Shown: in pieces, positions 8,783 through 17,142 of the stretch
How positions within the stretch are numbered: position 1 is the first letter of the stretch
How the letters are laid out: every line of letters starts with the position of its first letter
From: Devosia sp. LC5
GTDB taxonomy: Bacteria; Pseudomonadota; Alphaproteobacteria; Rhizobiales; Devosiaceae
DNA length: 64,000 nucleotides
Direction: 5' to 3'
Assembly (NCBI RefSeq): GCF_000735585.1
Contig: NZ_JNNO01000047.1
Span: 89,261-153,260, forward strand
Notes under the pieces: model-generated
The model's input: only the letters and a program-made list of their open reading frames with translations
The model's database searches: none
Told to the model about the DNA's origin: nothing
Program-made: the position numbers and the translations under genes

Positions 8783-10105
8783 TTACTCCGTTGGCGCGAG
8801 GCGCGCGGCAATGAGATCGTGGCGCGGGGCTGCTTCACCCAAGCGATAGGCAGATTTGAGGCGGGCTTCGGCATCGGCTGCGGAGGCTTCGTCGCGGGCG
8901 TGGATGCGGGCGATGGGGGTATGGCTGTCAACCGTGTCGCCAAGGCCGAGCAGGCGGTCGAAGCCGACTGTGTGATCGATGCTGTCGCTGGGCATGGTTC
9001 GGCCGCCGCCCAGGGCGACCACGGCCATGCCGACGCCTTTGGTGTCGATTGCGGCAATAGTGCCCTGCCCCGTGGCGAAGACGTCGCGGATGATCGGGGC
9101 GGGGGCCAAATGGGTGTCCATCCGCTCGACGAAATCTGAAGCCCCCCCAAGGGCGCTGACCATTTTGGCGAAGCGCTCGGTGGCGCGGCCGCTATCGAGT
9201 GCATCATCCACCAGTTTGCGGGCGGCGATGACGCTGTCGGCAAGGCCGGTCATGGCAGCGACTTCTGCGCAGAGGGCGAGGGTGACTTCGCGCAGGCGGG
9301 TGTCCTGATGCTTGCCGGTGAGGAAGTCGACCGCATTGCGGACTTCCAAACCATTGCCAGCGGCGGAGGCCAGTGGCTCGTTCATGTCCGTGATGAGAGC
9401 TGATGTTTTGAGGCCTGCGCCATTGGCAACGGTCACAAGGCTTTGCGCGAGATCGCGGGATTTTTCCAGCGTCGGCATGAAGGCACCCGAGCCGGTTTTG
9501 ACGTCGAGGACCAGTGCGCCCAGGCCCGCGGCGAGCTTCTTGGAGAGGATGGAGGCGGTGATCAGCGAAATGGATTCGACCGTCCCCGTCACGTCGCGGA
9601 TCGCGTAGAGCGTTTTGTCGGCGGGGGCGAGGTCAGCGGTCTGGCCGATAATGGCGCAGCCGGCTTCCTCAACCACTTTGCGGAACAGGGCATTGTCGGG
9701 GCTGGTGGCATAGCCGGGGATGGCATCGAACTTGTCGAGCGTGCCGCCGGTATGACCAAGGCCTCGGCCCGAGATCATGGGCACGTAGATGCCGATAGCG
9801 GCCAGGATCGGCGCAAGCATGAAGCTGACATTGTCGCCGACGCCGCCGGTGGAGTGCTTATCGGCGACGGGGCCGTCGAGATCGGACCAATCGAGCACGG
9901 TGCCGCTGTCGCGCATGGCCAGGGTCAGCGCAACGCGCTCGGGCATGGACATGTCGTTGAAATAGACCGCCATGGCAAGGGCCGCGGCCTGGGCGTGGGA
10001 GACCGTGCCATGGGTGAAACCATGAATGAAGGCGGCGATCTCGCCGGCGGAGAGGGCGTGGCCGTCGCGTTTTTTGGCGATGACTTCTTGGGGGAGGAAG
10101 ACCAT
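8783..10105 (-). CDS. deoA: Thymidine phosphorylase
   Basis: 440 aa, normal family size. Cleaves thymidine or deoxyuridine with phosphate to base and deoxyribose-1-phosphate. Family signature '[16 protein letters not shown]' is at about residues 115-130; 'KHSTGGVGD' near 83-91 is the phosphate-binding loop; '[13 protein letters not shown]' contains the conserved catalytic-region Lys. Start ATG at 10105. Separated from the aldehyde dehydrogenase upstream by a 155-base gap filled by a long inverted repeat. Confidence 0.97.
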   Translation of the reverse strand: MVFLPQEVIAKKRDGHALSAGEIAAFIHGFTHGTVSHAQAAALAMAVYFNDMSMPERVALTLAMRDSGTVLDWSDLDGPVADKHSTGGVGDNVSFMLAPILAAIGIYVPMISGRGLGHTGGTLDKFDAIPGYATSPDNALFRKVVEEAGCAIIGQTADLAPADKTLYAIRDVTGTVESISLITASILSKKLAAGLGALVLDVKTGSGAFMPTLEKSRDLAQSLVTVANGAGLKTSALITDMNEPLASAAGNGLEVRNAVDFLTGKHQDTRLREVTLALCAEVAAMTGLADSVIAARKLVDDALDSGRATERFAKMVSALGGASDFVERMDTHLAPAPIIRDVFATGQGTIAAIDTKGVGMAVVALGGGRTMPSDSIDHTVGFDRLLGLGDTVDSHTPIARIHARDEASAADAEARLKSAYRLGEAAPRHDLIAARLAPTE

Positions 10106-10129
10106 GGATGGCTCTTTTTGTTTAGGGGA

Positions 10130-10245
10130 TACCCCCTCCTAACCTCCCCCTGATAGGGGCAGGGATGGCTCCACTCTTGTGGCACGATCGCGTCATAGGC
10201 ACCGGGCGGTCCCTCCCCCTATCAGGGGGAGGTTAGGAGGGGGTA
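10130..10245. repeat. Long perfect inverted repeat inside the nucleoside operon
   Basis: Two 30-base arms (10130-10159 and 10216-10245) are exact reverse complements, separated by 56 bases. Each arm contains CCTCCTAACCTCCCCCTGAT in one direction. It fills almost all of the gap between deoA and the aldehyde dehydrogenase gene. A degenerate copy (CCTCCCCCTGATAGAGGAG) occurs near 63901. It looks like a REP/MITE-type intergenic element; transcribed, it would form a very stable hairpin able to protect mRNA ends or reduce downstream expression. Confidence 0.9.
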
Positions 10246-10260
10246 CTCCGATCCCCGGAC

Positions 10261-12627
10261 CTACGCCCCGTACGGAATCCAGACATTCTTGACCTGGGTC
10301 GCCTTGCTCAGGAAATAGTCGCCCTCGAAGCGTCGATCGGCCAGATCGTAGTAGAGGCCGCGGCTGGTCCAGGTTTGCTTGAGATTGGTGATCGAGGCTT
10401 TTTCGACCATGGCGGAGGCTTCGGCGGAACCGGCAAACCACATTGCATCGACGCCATCATGCTCGGCCAGGGTCTTGGCCAGGCTGACACTATCGCCGGT
10501 GACGATGTTGACCACGCCATTGGGCACGTCGGAGGTCTCGATGACCTGGTAGAGATCGGTGATGGATAGCGGCGACTGGCTCGAGGGGACCAGCACAACA
10601 GTGTTGCCCATGGCCAGCGCCGGGGCGATCAGGGCAATGGAGCCGAGCAAAGGACGCGATGGCGGGGCGACAATGCCCATGACGCCGAGCGGCTCAACCA
10701 TGGCGGCGGCGACGGCGCGCAGGGGCGGATTGTGGACCGCGCCATCATATTTGTCGGCCCAGCCGGCAAAGGCGAAGAGGCGTTCGACCGAGAGGGCGAC
10801 TTCGGCAGTACCATCTTCGCCAGTCTGCGCCTTGATGCGGGCGGCAAACTCGTCGCGGCGGTAGTCGAGATTTTCCGCGAGGAAATAGAGGATTTGGGCG
10901 CGGGTATGGGCAGCCGTTGTCGACCAGCCGAGCGCGGCACGGGCGGCTTCGACGGCGTTGCGGACGTCCTTGCGATTGCCTTCGCCCACTTCGCCAATGG
11001 TCTGGCCTTTGGGATCGAGCACGGGGCGATTGTAGGCGCTGTCGGGGCGGGATTGCTTGCCGCCGATATACATCTTTGCGGTCTGGTCGAGATGGCCGCT
11101 ATCGAGCGGATTTTCGGCCTTCGCCGGCGCCGCCTTGGCAGCGGGAGCCAGTTTCAGCTCCTTTTCCCAGGCCGGCTTGAGATAGGCACTCATGCCTTCG
11201 CGGCCACCTTCGCGGCCGAAGCCGGATTCCTTGTACCCGCCGAAACCGACCGCAGCGTCGAAATTATTGGTGCCATTGATCCAGACCACGCCGGCCTTGA
11301 TCTTGGGGGCGATGTCGAGGGCGAGATTAATGTTCTCGCTCCAGATCGTGGCGGCGAGACCATATTTGGTGTTGTTGGCCAGCGCCACAGCTTCCTCCGG
11401 TGTGCGGAAGCTCATGGCGACCAGCACGGGCCCGAAGATCTCCTCGGCCACCAGCGTATTGGCGGGGGAGACATTGGTGACGAGAGCCGGCTTGAGGAAA
11501 CAGCCATTGGCAGGGACCGGGCCATCGGCCTCGTAGACCAATGCGCCTTCGGCCACGCCGCGCTTCATCAGATCGCGAATGCGTTCGACCTGCACCGGGG
11601 CGACCAAGGCGCCGATGTCGATGCTCTTGTCGAGCGGATCGCCGACGCGCAGGCTTGCCATGCGGGTCTTGAGCTTGGCGATGAAGCGGGTTTCGATGCT
11701 TTCCTGCACCAGCAGGCGCGAGCCGGCGCAGCAGACCTGGCCCTGATTGAACCAGATGGCGTCGACCAGACCTTCAATGGCGCTGTCGATATCAGCGTCT
11801 TCGAAGACGATGTAGGGCGACTTGCCACCTAACTCGAGGCTGAGGCCCTTGCCGGTGCCGGCCGTGGCGGCGCGGATGGCCTTGCCGACCTCGGTCGAGC
11901 CGGTAAAGGCGATCTTGTCGATACCTTCATGAGAAACAATGGCTTGGCCGGTTTCGCCCTGCCCCGTCACGATATTGACCACGCCCTTGGGCAGGCCGGC
12001 GCGGTCGCAGATTTCGGCGAACAGCAATGCGGTCAGCGAGGTGAATTCGGCGGGTTTGAGGATGACCGTATTGCCGGCAGCGAGGGCCGGGGCGATCTTC
12101 CACGCCAGCATCAGGAGCGGGAAATTCCAGGGGATGATCTGGCCGCAGACGCCATAGGGGACGGCGTCGGGGAATTCGCGGGATAGGTGCTGGGCCCAGC
12201 CGGCGTGATGGTAAAAATGACGCGCTACCAATGGGATATCGACGTCTCGGCTTTCGCGGATCGGCTTGCCATTGTCCATGGTTTCGAGCACGGCGAAGAG
12301 CCGGGAATGCTTCTGGATGGCGCGGGCGATGGCGTAGAGATACTTGCCGCGCTCGTAGCCGGACAGCGCGCTCCACGGCTTGAAGGCGGCGCGGGCGGCT
12401 TTGACGGCGGCGTTGACGTCTTCGGCGGTGCCCTCGGTGATATCGGCCAGTTTTTCGCCATTGGCGGGGTTTTCGCTGGCAAAAGTCTTGCCCGGCTTGG
12501 TCCATTTGCCGTCGATGAAATGGCCGAATTTGCGGCCGTGGCTATCGAGCCAGGCATTGGCCTGATCGGGCAATTCGGGGGCCGGACCATATTCAAGTGA
12601 TTGAAAAATCTGTGCAATCTTGTTCAT
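10261..12627 (-). CDS. Tandem aldehyde dehydrogenase (two ALDH domains) of the deo operon
   Basis: 788 aa from ATG 12627 (MNKIAQIF...), about 1.6 times the length of a normal ALDH. Domain 1 (about 30-480) is complete: 'PWNFPLLML', 'FTGSTEVGKAIR', Glu in 'LELGGKSPYIV', catalytic Cys in 'NQGQVCCAGSRLL' and 'EEIFGPVL'. Domain 2 (about 510-788) starts again like an ALDH ('KMYIGGKQSRPDSAYNRPVLD') with 'GVMGIVAPPSRPLLG' and 'WFAGSAEASAMVEKA' but ends without a Cys-containing catalytic loop, so it is probably non-catalytic. Sits between deoC and deoA and overlaps the deoC stop region. Likely role, by inference: oxidises the acetaldehyde made by DeoC. Confidence 0.85.
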   Translation of the reverse strand: MNKIAQIFQSLEYGPAPELPDQANAWLDSHGRKFGHFIDGKWTKPGKTFASENPANGEKLADITEGTAEDVNAAVKAARAAFKPWSALSGYERGKYLYAIARAIQKHSRLFAVLETMDNGKPIRESRDVDIPLVARHFYHHAGWAQHLSREFPDAVPYGVCGQIIPWNFPLLMLAWKIAPALAAGNTVILKPAEFTSLTALLFAEICDRAGLPKGVVNIVTGQGETGQAIVSHEGIDKIAFTGSTEVGKAIRAATAGTGKGLSLELGGKSPYIVFEDADIDSAIEGLVDAIWFNQGQVCCAGSRLLVQESIETRFIAKLKTRMASLRVGDPLDKSIDIGALVAPVQVERIRDLMKRGVAEGALVYEADGPVPANGCFLKPALVTNVSPANTLVAEEIFGPVLVAMSFRTPEEAVALANNTKYGLAATIWSENINLALDIAPKIKAGVVWINGTNNFDAAVGFGGYKESGFGREGGREGMSAYLKPAWEKELKLAPAAKAAPAKAENPLDSGHLDQTAKMYIGGKQSRPDSAYNRPVLDPKGQTIGEVGEGNRKDVRNAVEAARAALGWSTTAAHTRAQILYFLAENLDYRRDEFAARIKAQTGEDGTAEVALSVERLFAFAGWADKYDGAVHNPPLRAVAAAMVEPLGVMGIVAPPSRPLLGSIALIAPALAMGNTVVLVPSSQSPLSITDLYQVIETSDVPNGVVNIVTGDSVSLAKTLAEHDGVDAMWFAGSAEASAMVEKASITNLKQTWTSRGLYYDLADRRFEGDYFLSKATQVKNVWIPYGA

Positions 12628-12628
12628 G

Positions 12629-13618
12629 TCACACCATCGGCTGGCGGTAGTCGGCGGCATAGTGTCCGGTTAACCCGTGTTCCAGCTGACGCTCGATATC
12701 GGTTAACAGACTGCTAGCGCCGAAACGGAATAAATGCGGTTGAAGGTAACGCGTTCCGAGTTCTTCCTTCATCAGCGCCATGTATTTCAGCGCGTCGCCC
12801 GCGGTGGCGATGCCGCCGGCGGGTTTGTAGCCGATTTCGATGCCGGTCTCCTCACTGAACCAGCGGATCATGCGGATCATGGTCAGGCTGGTGACGAGAT
12901 TGGCATTGACCTTTTCCTTGCCGGTCGAGGTCTTGATGAAATCGGCGCCGGCCATCATGCAGACCAGCGACGCTTTGGCGATATTGGTTTGGGTGGCCAG
13001 TTCGCCCGTGCCCAGAATGGTTTTGATATGGGCGTCGCCGCAGGCCTTGCGGAAGGCTTTGACCTGATCGTAGAGCGCTTGCCAATCGCCGCGCAGGACC
13101 ATGCCGCGTTCGATGACGATGTCGATTTCCCTGGCGCCGTCGGCGACCGAGAGCTCGATCTCCTTGAGCTTGGTTTCGAGCGGGGCGAGGCCATGCGGGA
13201 AGGCGGTGGAGACAGCAGCGACGGGGATGCCGGTGCCTTCGAGCGCGGTCACCGCGGTCTTGACGAAGCTATGATAGACGCAGACGGCGCCGGGCAGGAT
13301 GCGCAGGCCGGGAATGTCGAGCTTGTCGAGAATGTCGGTGCGCAGGGGATGGCGCGCCTTGGCGCAGAGGCGGGTGACGCGGCCGTCGGTGTCGTCGGAA
13401 TTGAGCGTGGTCAGATCGATCAGCGTGATGGCCTTGAGCAGCCAGGCCAGCTGATAATCCTTTTTGACGGTGCGGCGCGCGCCGATGGAGCCGGCGCGGC
13501 GTTCGAGCGCCGAGCGGTTCATGCGGACGTTGTTGACCCAATCGAGATCAAGCGGGAAGCCCGGATTGCGCTTATGCGGGGTATGGGGCTCGGGGTTGTC
13601 TACAACGCGTAAGCTCAT
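12629..13618 (-). CDS. deoC: Deoxyribose-phosphate aldolase
   Basis: 329 aa. Splits deoxyribose-5-phosphate into glyceraldehyde-3-phosphate and acetaldehyde. Schiff-base lysine region is clear: 'GADFIKTSTGKEKVNA'. Second conserved Lys is in 'EIGYKPAGGIATAGDALKY'. Longer than E. coli DeoC (about 259 aa) because of an N-terminal extension of about 65 residues, typical of the alphaproteobacterial/eukaryotic-like type. Start ATG overlaps the PNP stop (ATGA at 13615-13618). The next gene encodes the tandem aldehyde dehydrogenase, its likely metabolic partner. Confidence 0.96.
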   Translation of the reverse strand: MSLRVVDNPEPHTPHKRNPGFPLDLDWVNNVRMNRSALERRAGSIGARRTVKKDYQLAWLLKAITLIDLTTLNSDDTDGRVTRLCAKARHPLRTDILDKLDIPGLRILPGAVCVYHSFVKTAVTALEGTGIPVAAVSTAFPHGLAPLETKLKEIELSVADGAREIDIVIERGMVLRGDWQALYDQVKAFRKACGDAHIKTILGTGELATQTNIAKASLVCMMAGADFIKTSTGKEKVNANLVTSLTMIRMIRWFSEETGIEIGYKPAGGIATAGDALKYMALMKEELGTRYLQPHLFRFGASSLLTDIERQLEHGLTGHYAADYRQPMV

Positions 13619-14409
13619 AGTTCCTCCACCAGCGCTGGTATGAGCTTTTTCAGCTTCTCTGCGCCTTGTACCGCCATGGTCTTGGTGTGTTCATGGCTGA
13701 TGTTCTCGCTCGACAGACCCGCGCCCATATTGGTAATGGACGAGCAGGCCCAGACCTTCATTCCCAGGAAACGCCCGAGAATGACTTCGGGTGCCGTGGA
13801 CATGCCTACGGCATTGGCGCCCAGGCGAATGGCCATCTGGATTTCGGCGACCGTTTCAAAGCTGGGGCCAGAATACCACAGATAGATGCCTTCGCCGACC
13901 TTGATATCGAGGCGTTCGCCCAGGGCAATCGCCTTGGCGCGCAGATCGGGAGCGTAGCAATCGACCATATTGACGAAACGGCGGTCGGTGGGTTCACCGA
14001 TCAGCGGGTTCATGCCGGCATAATTGATGTGATCGGAGAGCAGCATCAGATCGCCGGGGCGGAAGCGCTCGTCGAGCGAGCCGGCCGAATTGGTCAGCAG
14101 CAGGGTCTTGGCGCCGAGTTCGGCCATGGCTTCGAGCGCGGGGCGCATGGCGGCGGCATTGCCGTGTTCGTAATAATGCTCGCGGCCGGTGAGCACGGCG
14201 ACGCGCTTGCCGCCCATCGTGCCGATGAGCAGGTCGCGGCCATGGCCTGAGACGCCGCCGCCGGGGAAGCCCTTGAGCTCGGAATAGGGAATGGTGACCT
14301 TGTCAGCCAGAAGCTCGCCAATGGCCGAGAGGCCCGAGCCGAGCACGATGGCGGCCTCGATGGGCTCCTTGCCGGCGATTTTCTGGATAGTCTTGGCGGC
14401 TTTGGTCAT
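13615..14409 (-). CDS. punA: Purine nucleoside phosphorylase (trimeric, PNP class)
   Basis: 264 aa from ATG 14409 (MTKAAKTIQK); the upstream extension of the open frame lies in a repeat and was discarded. Phosphorolyses (deoxy)inosine and guanosine. Visible motifs: 'VLGSGLSAIGE' (phosphate loop), 'TGREHYYEHG', 'LLLTNSAGSL', 'DHINYAGMNPL', 'YSGPSFETVAEI' (class signature with active-site Glu), 'GMSTAPEVI'. The 'E-I-S-H-E-H-T'-like end 'NISHEHTKTMA' fits the trimeric family. Translationally coupled to deoC downstream; cdd is upstream after a repeat. Confidence 0.95.
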   Translation of the reverse strand: MTKAAKTIQKIAGKEPIEAAIVLGSGLSAIGELLADKVTIPYSELKGFPGGGVSGHGRDLLIGTMGGKRVAVLTGREHYYEHGNAAAMRPALEAMAELGAKTLLLTNSAGSLDERFRPGDLMLLSDHINYAGMNPLIGEPTDRRFVNMVDCYAPDLRAKAIALGERLDIKVGEGIYLWYSGPSFETVAEIQMAIRLGANAVGMSTAPEVILGRFLGMKVWACSSITNMGAGLSSENISHEHTKTMAVQGAEKLKKLIPALVEEL

Positions 14410-14430
14410 GGTGTGAATTCCAAAAGAAAG

Positions 14431-14480
14431 GGACCCCTCATCCGCCCCTGCGGGGCACCTTCTCCCCCGGGGGGAGAAGG
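14431..14480. repeat. GC-rich palindromic intergenic repeat (between cdd and punA)
   Basis: Contains two adjacent hairpins: CCCCTGCGGGG at 14445-14455 and a 10-bp stem CCTTCTCCCC (14458-14467) / GGGGAGAAGG (14471-14480). Same style as the other repeats at 52044, 55327 and 60921. It fills most of the 99 bases between the two genes without a clear T-tract. Confidence 0.8.
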
Positions 14481-14508
14481 GGGGCACAGTGGTTGGTCAG
14501 GCGCTGGG

Positions 14509-14919
14509 TCACTTGCCCAGGAACTCGGGTCCAAATGAATGCGGCAGCAATTCGCCTAGCGTCATGACCAGCGGGGTGCCATCGACCCCATGCGAAATGA
14601 CCTCGACATCGAGGTCGGCGAATTCGCGGATGCGTTGGCGGCAGCCGCCGCAGGGGGTGACCGGGGTCGTGCCTGGGCCGGTGACATAGATGCGCCTGAT
14701 GCGTTTGCCGCCGCCGGCCAGCATGGCGGCGATGGCGCTGGGTTCGGCGCAATTGCCGACGGGATAGGCGGCGTTTTCGACATTGCAGCCGGCATAGATC
14801 TTGCCGTCATCGGCAAGGATGGCGGCGCCGACATGGAAACCCGAATAGGGCGCATAGGCCTTGGCGCGAACGGCTTCGGCGGCGTCGAACAGGGCTTTGT
14901 CGGTATTGGTTAGAGACAT
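14509..14919 (-). CDS. cdd: Cytidine deaminase
   Basis: 136 aa, normal for the homotetrameric type. Deaminates (deoxy)cytidine to (deoxy)uridine. Zinc motif visible as 'NCAEPSAIAAML' (C-A-E; the catalytic Glu follows the first Cys) and 'TPCGGCRQRIREF' (PCxxC). 'AYAPYSGFHVGAAI' and 'GCNVENAAYP' are standard family words. Between the nucleoside ABC permease gene and punA, on the same strand. Confidence 0.96.
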   Translation of the reverse strand: MSLTNTDKALFDAAEAVRAKAYAPYSGFHVGAAILADDGKIYAGCNVENAAYPVGNCAEPSAIAAMLAGGGKRIRRIYVTGPGTTPVTPCGGCRQRIREFADLDVEVISHGVDGTPLVMTLGELLPHSFGPEFLGK

Positions 14920-14938
14920 CGCATATCCTATCAGTAGA

Positions 14939-15025
14939 CTTCATCCTGAGCCCGTCGAAGGACGAGGTCGTGGCACCCAGGCCTCCACTTGCTCGACCTC
15001 GTGGTTCGACAAGCTCACCATGAGG
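14939..15025. repeat. Imperfect inverted repeat between cdd and the nucleoside permease
   Basis: Left arm 14939-14967 (begins CTTCATCCTGAGCCCGTCGA) and right arm 14997-15025 (ends TTCGACAAGCTCACCATGAGG when read on the plus strand) are reverse complements with a handful of mismatches. This 'TCATCCTGAGC..GTCGAA' element is a widespread intergenic repeat type in alphaproteobacteria. It lies within the salvage operon. Confidence 0.8.
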
Positions 15026-15044
15026 TCTTTTGGGGATCGGTCCC

Positions 15045-16010
15045 CTAACGCTCCTTGGTATAGGCAACGCCGCCGGCTTTGGGGCCAACTGCCTTGCCGA
15101 TGAAACCGGCCAAGAGGATCACGGTCAGCACATAGGGCAAAGCCTGAATGGCCTGAACCGGGATTTCCACCCCGCCCAGCCGCGCGCTCTGCAGGCGAAT
15201 CTGCAAGGCATCGAGGAAGCCGAACAGCAGGCAGGTGAACATGGCGGGCACCGGCTTCCACTTGGCAAAGATCAGAGCGGCGAGCGCGATATAGCCCTTG
15301 CCGGCGGTCATATTGTTGCCGAAGCCCGAGCCTTGGGCGATGGAGAAATAGGCCCCGGCGATGCCGCAGAGCAGGCCGGTTATGATCACCGCCTGGTAGC
15401 GCAGCTTGACCACCGAAATGCCGGCCGTGTCGACGGCCTTGGGGCTTTCGCCCACGGCGCGCAGGCGCAGGCCGAAGCGGGTGCGATAGAGCACATAGGC
15501 GGTGACGGCCACCATGAGGAAGGCGATATAGACCAGGATGTAATGGCCCGAAATCAGCTCGTAATAGATCGGGCCAATGATGGGGACGCCCGCCACTTCA
15601 TTGGCGAATGGCAGGTTGATGGGCACGAAGCGCCCACCTTCGCCAAGGGGAGGCGTGCGGCCGCCCTGGGAGAACCAGGTCTGGCCCAGGAACGTGGTGA
15701 GGCCCGCAGCCAGCATGTTGATGGCGACGCCGGCAATGAGCTGATTGCCGCGCAGGGTGATGGCGGCGACGCCTTGCAGCAACGCGGTCGCCAGCGACAC
15801 GGACATGCCGGCGGCAAGGCCGATCCAGGCCGAGCCGGTAATGGCGGCGACAGCGCCGGCAGCAAAGGCTGCGGCCAGCATCTTGCCTTCAAGGCCGATA
15901 TCGAAGATGCCCGCGCGTTCAGAATAGAGGCCGGCCAGACACGCCAGCAGCAGCGGGGTGGAGAGGCGGATCGTCGCGTCCAGAATGGAGAGAATGGCGG
16001 AAAGGTCCAT
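15045..16010 (-). CDS. Nucleoside ABC transporter permease (second of pair)
   Basis: 321 aa from ATG 16010 (MDLSAILSIL). About nine hydrophobic helices; contains 'GIFDIGLEGKMLAAAFAAG' and 'GNQLIAGVAINMLAAGLTTF', the words typical of the BmpC/NupQ/YufQ-type permeases of the branched-chain-amino-acid-like superfamily that import nucleosides. The stop of the other permease gene lies 2 bases upstream, so the two are tightly coupled. Works with the ATPase at 17139 and the BMP protein at 18772. Confidence 0.92.
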   Translation of the reverse strand: MDLSAILSILDATIRLSTPLLLACLAGLYSERAGIFDIGLEGKMLAAAFAAGAVAAITGSAWIGLAAGMSVSLATALLQGVAAITLRGNQLIAGVAINMLAAGLTTFLGQTWFSQGGRTPPLGEGGRFVPINLPFANEVAGVPIIGPIYYELISGHYILVYIAFLMVAVTAYVLYRTRFGLRLRAVGESPKAVDTAGISVVKLRYQAVIITGLLCGIAGAYFSIAQGSGFGNNMTAGKGYIALAALIFAKWKPVPAMFTCLLFGFLDALQIRLQSARLGGVEIPVQAIQALPYVLTVILLAGFIGKAVGPKAGGVAYTKER

Positions 16011-16011
16011 G

Positions 16012-17142
16012 TCAGCTCTCCGTCTTGGCGGTTGAGGCGGCGATAGCATCGGCCTTCTGTTCGGGCGAGAACAGCATGAAGGCGCGTTCGAGCGCGGGGC
16101 GGAACAGGCCTTCCATGGCGCCGGTAAACAGGATCACCAGAGCCTGGATCACCACGATCATTTCGCGGGTAATGCCGGGGATGACGAATTGCAGCTCCTG
16201 CCCGCCCTGATAGAGCGCGCCGAACAGCACAGCAGCAAGCGCGATGCCGATGGGGTGGTTGCGGCCCATCAGCGCCACGGCGATGCCGACAAAGCCGGCG
16301 CCGGCGACGAAATCGAGCACCAGCCGGTTTTGCACGCCCATGACTTCGTTGATCGCCACCATGCCGGCCAGAGCGCCGGAAATGGTCATGGTGATCATGA
16401 TCATGCGGGAATTGGAAATACCGGCATAGCGCGAGGCTGTGGGGTTCTGGCCTAGCACGCGCATGGCATAGCCGAATTTGGTGTGCCAGATCAGGATATA
16501 GACCCCGATCAGCGCGGCGATGGCGATGACGATCGACAGGTTGACCGGCGAATAGCCGAAGAAGGAGAAGAACTGGCGCAGTTGCGGCACGCGACCGGCC
16601 ACGTCGATGGTTTCGGACTCAGGGGCCATCGTGCTGGCGGGCTTGAGCACGCGATTGACCATGTAGACCATGAGCGCGGCGGCGATGAAATTGAACATGA
16701 TGGTGGTGATGACCACATGGCTGCCGCGCTTGGCCTGGAGCCAGCCGGGCACGAAAGCCCAGAAGCCGCCCACCGCACCGGCCGCGATCACGGCCAGGGG
16801 CATGGCGATCAGCCAATGGGTCTGGTCGAGCGCCAGGGCCACGACGATGGCGCCGAGGCCCGCGACATAGGCCTGGCCATCGCCACCGATATTGAACAGC
16901 CCGGCATGGGCGGCAACCGCCACGGCGAGGCCGGTAAAGATGAAATTGGTCGCATAATAGAGCGTGTAGCCGACGCCCTCGCCATAGCCGAAGGCACCAT
17001 AGATGATGACCTGGATGGCGTGGAACGGATTTTCGCCGACAAACAGCACGACCAGCCCGGACACGATCAGCGCCAGCAGCAGATTGATAGCGGGCAGCAG
17101 GGCAACGTCCGCCCAGCGGGGAATGGGTCTGCGGGCGCTCAC
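16012..17142 (-). CDS. Nucleoside ABC transporter permease (first of pair)
   Basis: 376 aa. Multi-helix inner-membrane protein with the family words 'FNIGGDGQAYVAGLGAI' and 'TIMFNFIAAALMVYMVNRVLK', matching NupP/YufP-type permeases. A large periplasmic loop lies around residues 165-195. ATG at 17142 overlaps the stop of the ATPase gene (ATGA). Forms the membrane heterodimer with the product of 15045-16010. Confidence 0.92.
   Translation of the reverse strand: MSARRPIPRWADVALLPAINLLLALIVSGLVVLFVGENPFHAIQVIIYGAFGYGEGVGYTLYYATNFIFTGLAVAVAAHAGLFNIGGDGQAYVAGLGAIVVALALDQTHWLIAMPLAVIAAGAVGGFWAFVPGWLQAKRGSHVVITTIMFNFIAAALMVYMVNRVLKPASTMAPESETIDVAGRVPQLRQFFSFFGYSPVNLSIVIAIAALIGVYILIWHTKFGYAMRVLGQNPTASRYAGISNSRMIMITMTISGALAGMVAINEVMGVQNRLVLDFVAGAGFVGIAVALMGRNHPIGIALAAVLFGALYQGGQELQFVIPGITREMIVVIQALVILFTGAMEGLFRPALERAFMLFSPEQKADAIAASTAKTES

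Noticed and set aside
8779..9243. N-terminal extension of the deoB frame
   Set aside because: Runs through the deoA gene in another frame; the conserved phosphopentomutase start lies at 8778.
10130..10245. Inverted repeat as ends of an insertion sequence
   Set aside because: Only 56 bases lie between the arms and there is no transposase or target duplication visible; better a MITE/REP-like element.
15030..16046. Long plus-strand open frame (338 codons) across the permease gene
   Set aside because: Antisense shadow of a clear ABC permease; the translation is His/Gly/Gln-rich with no family words, as expected from high-GC antisense frames.
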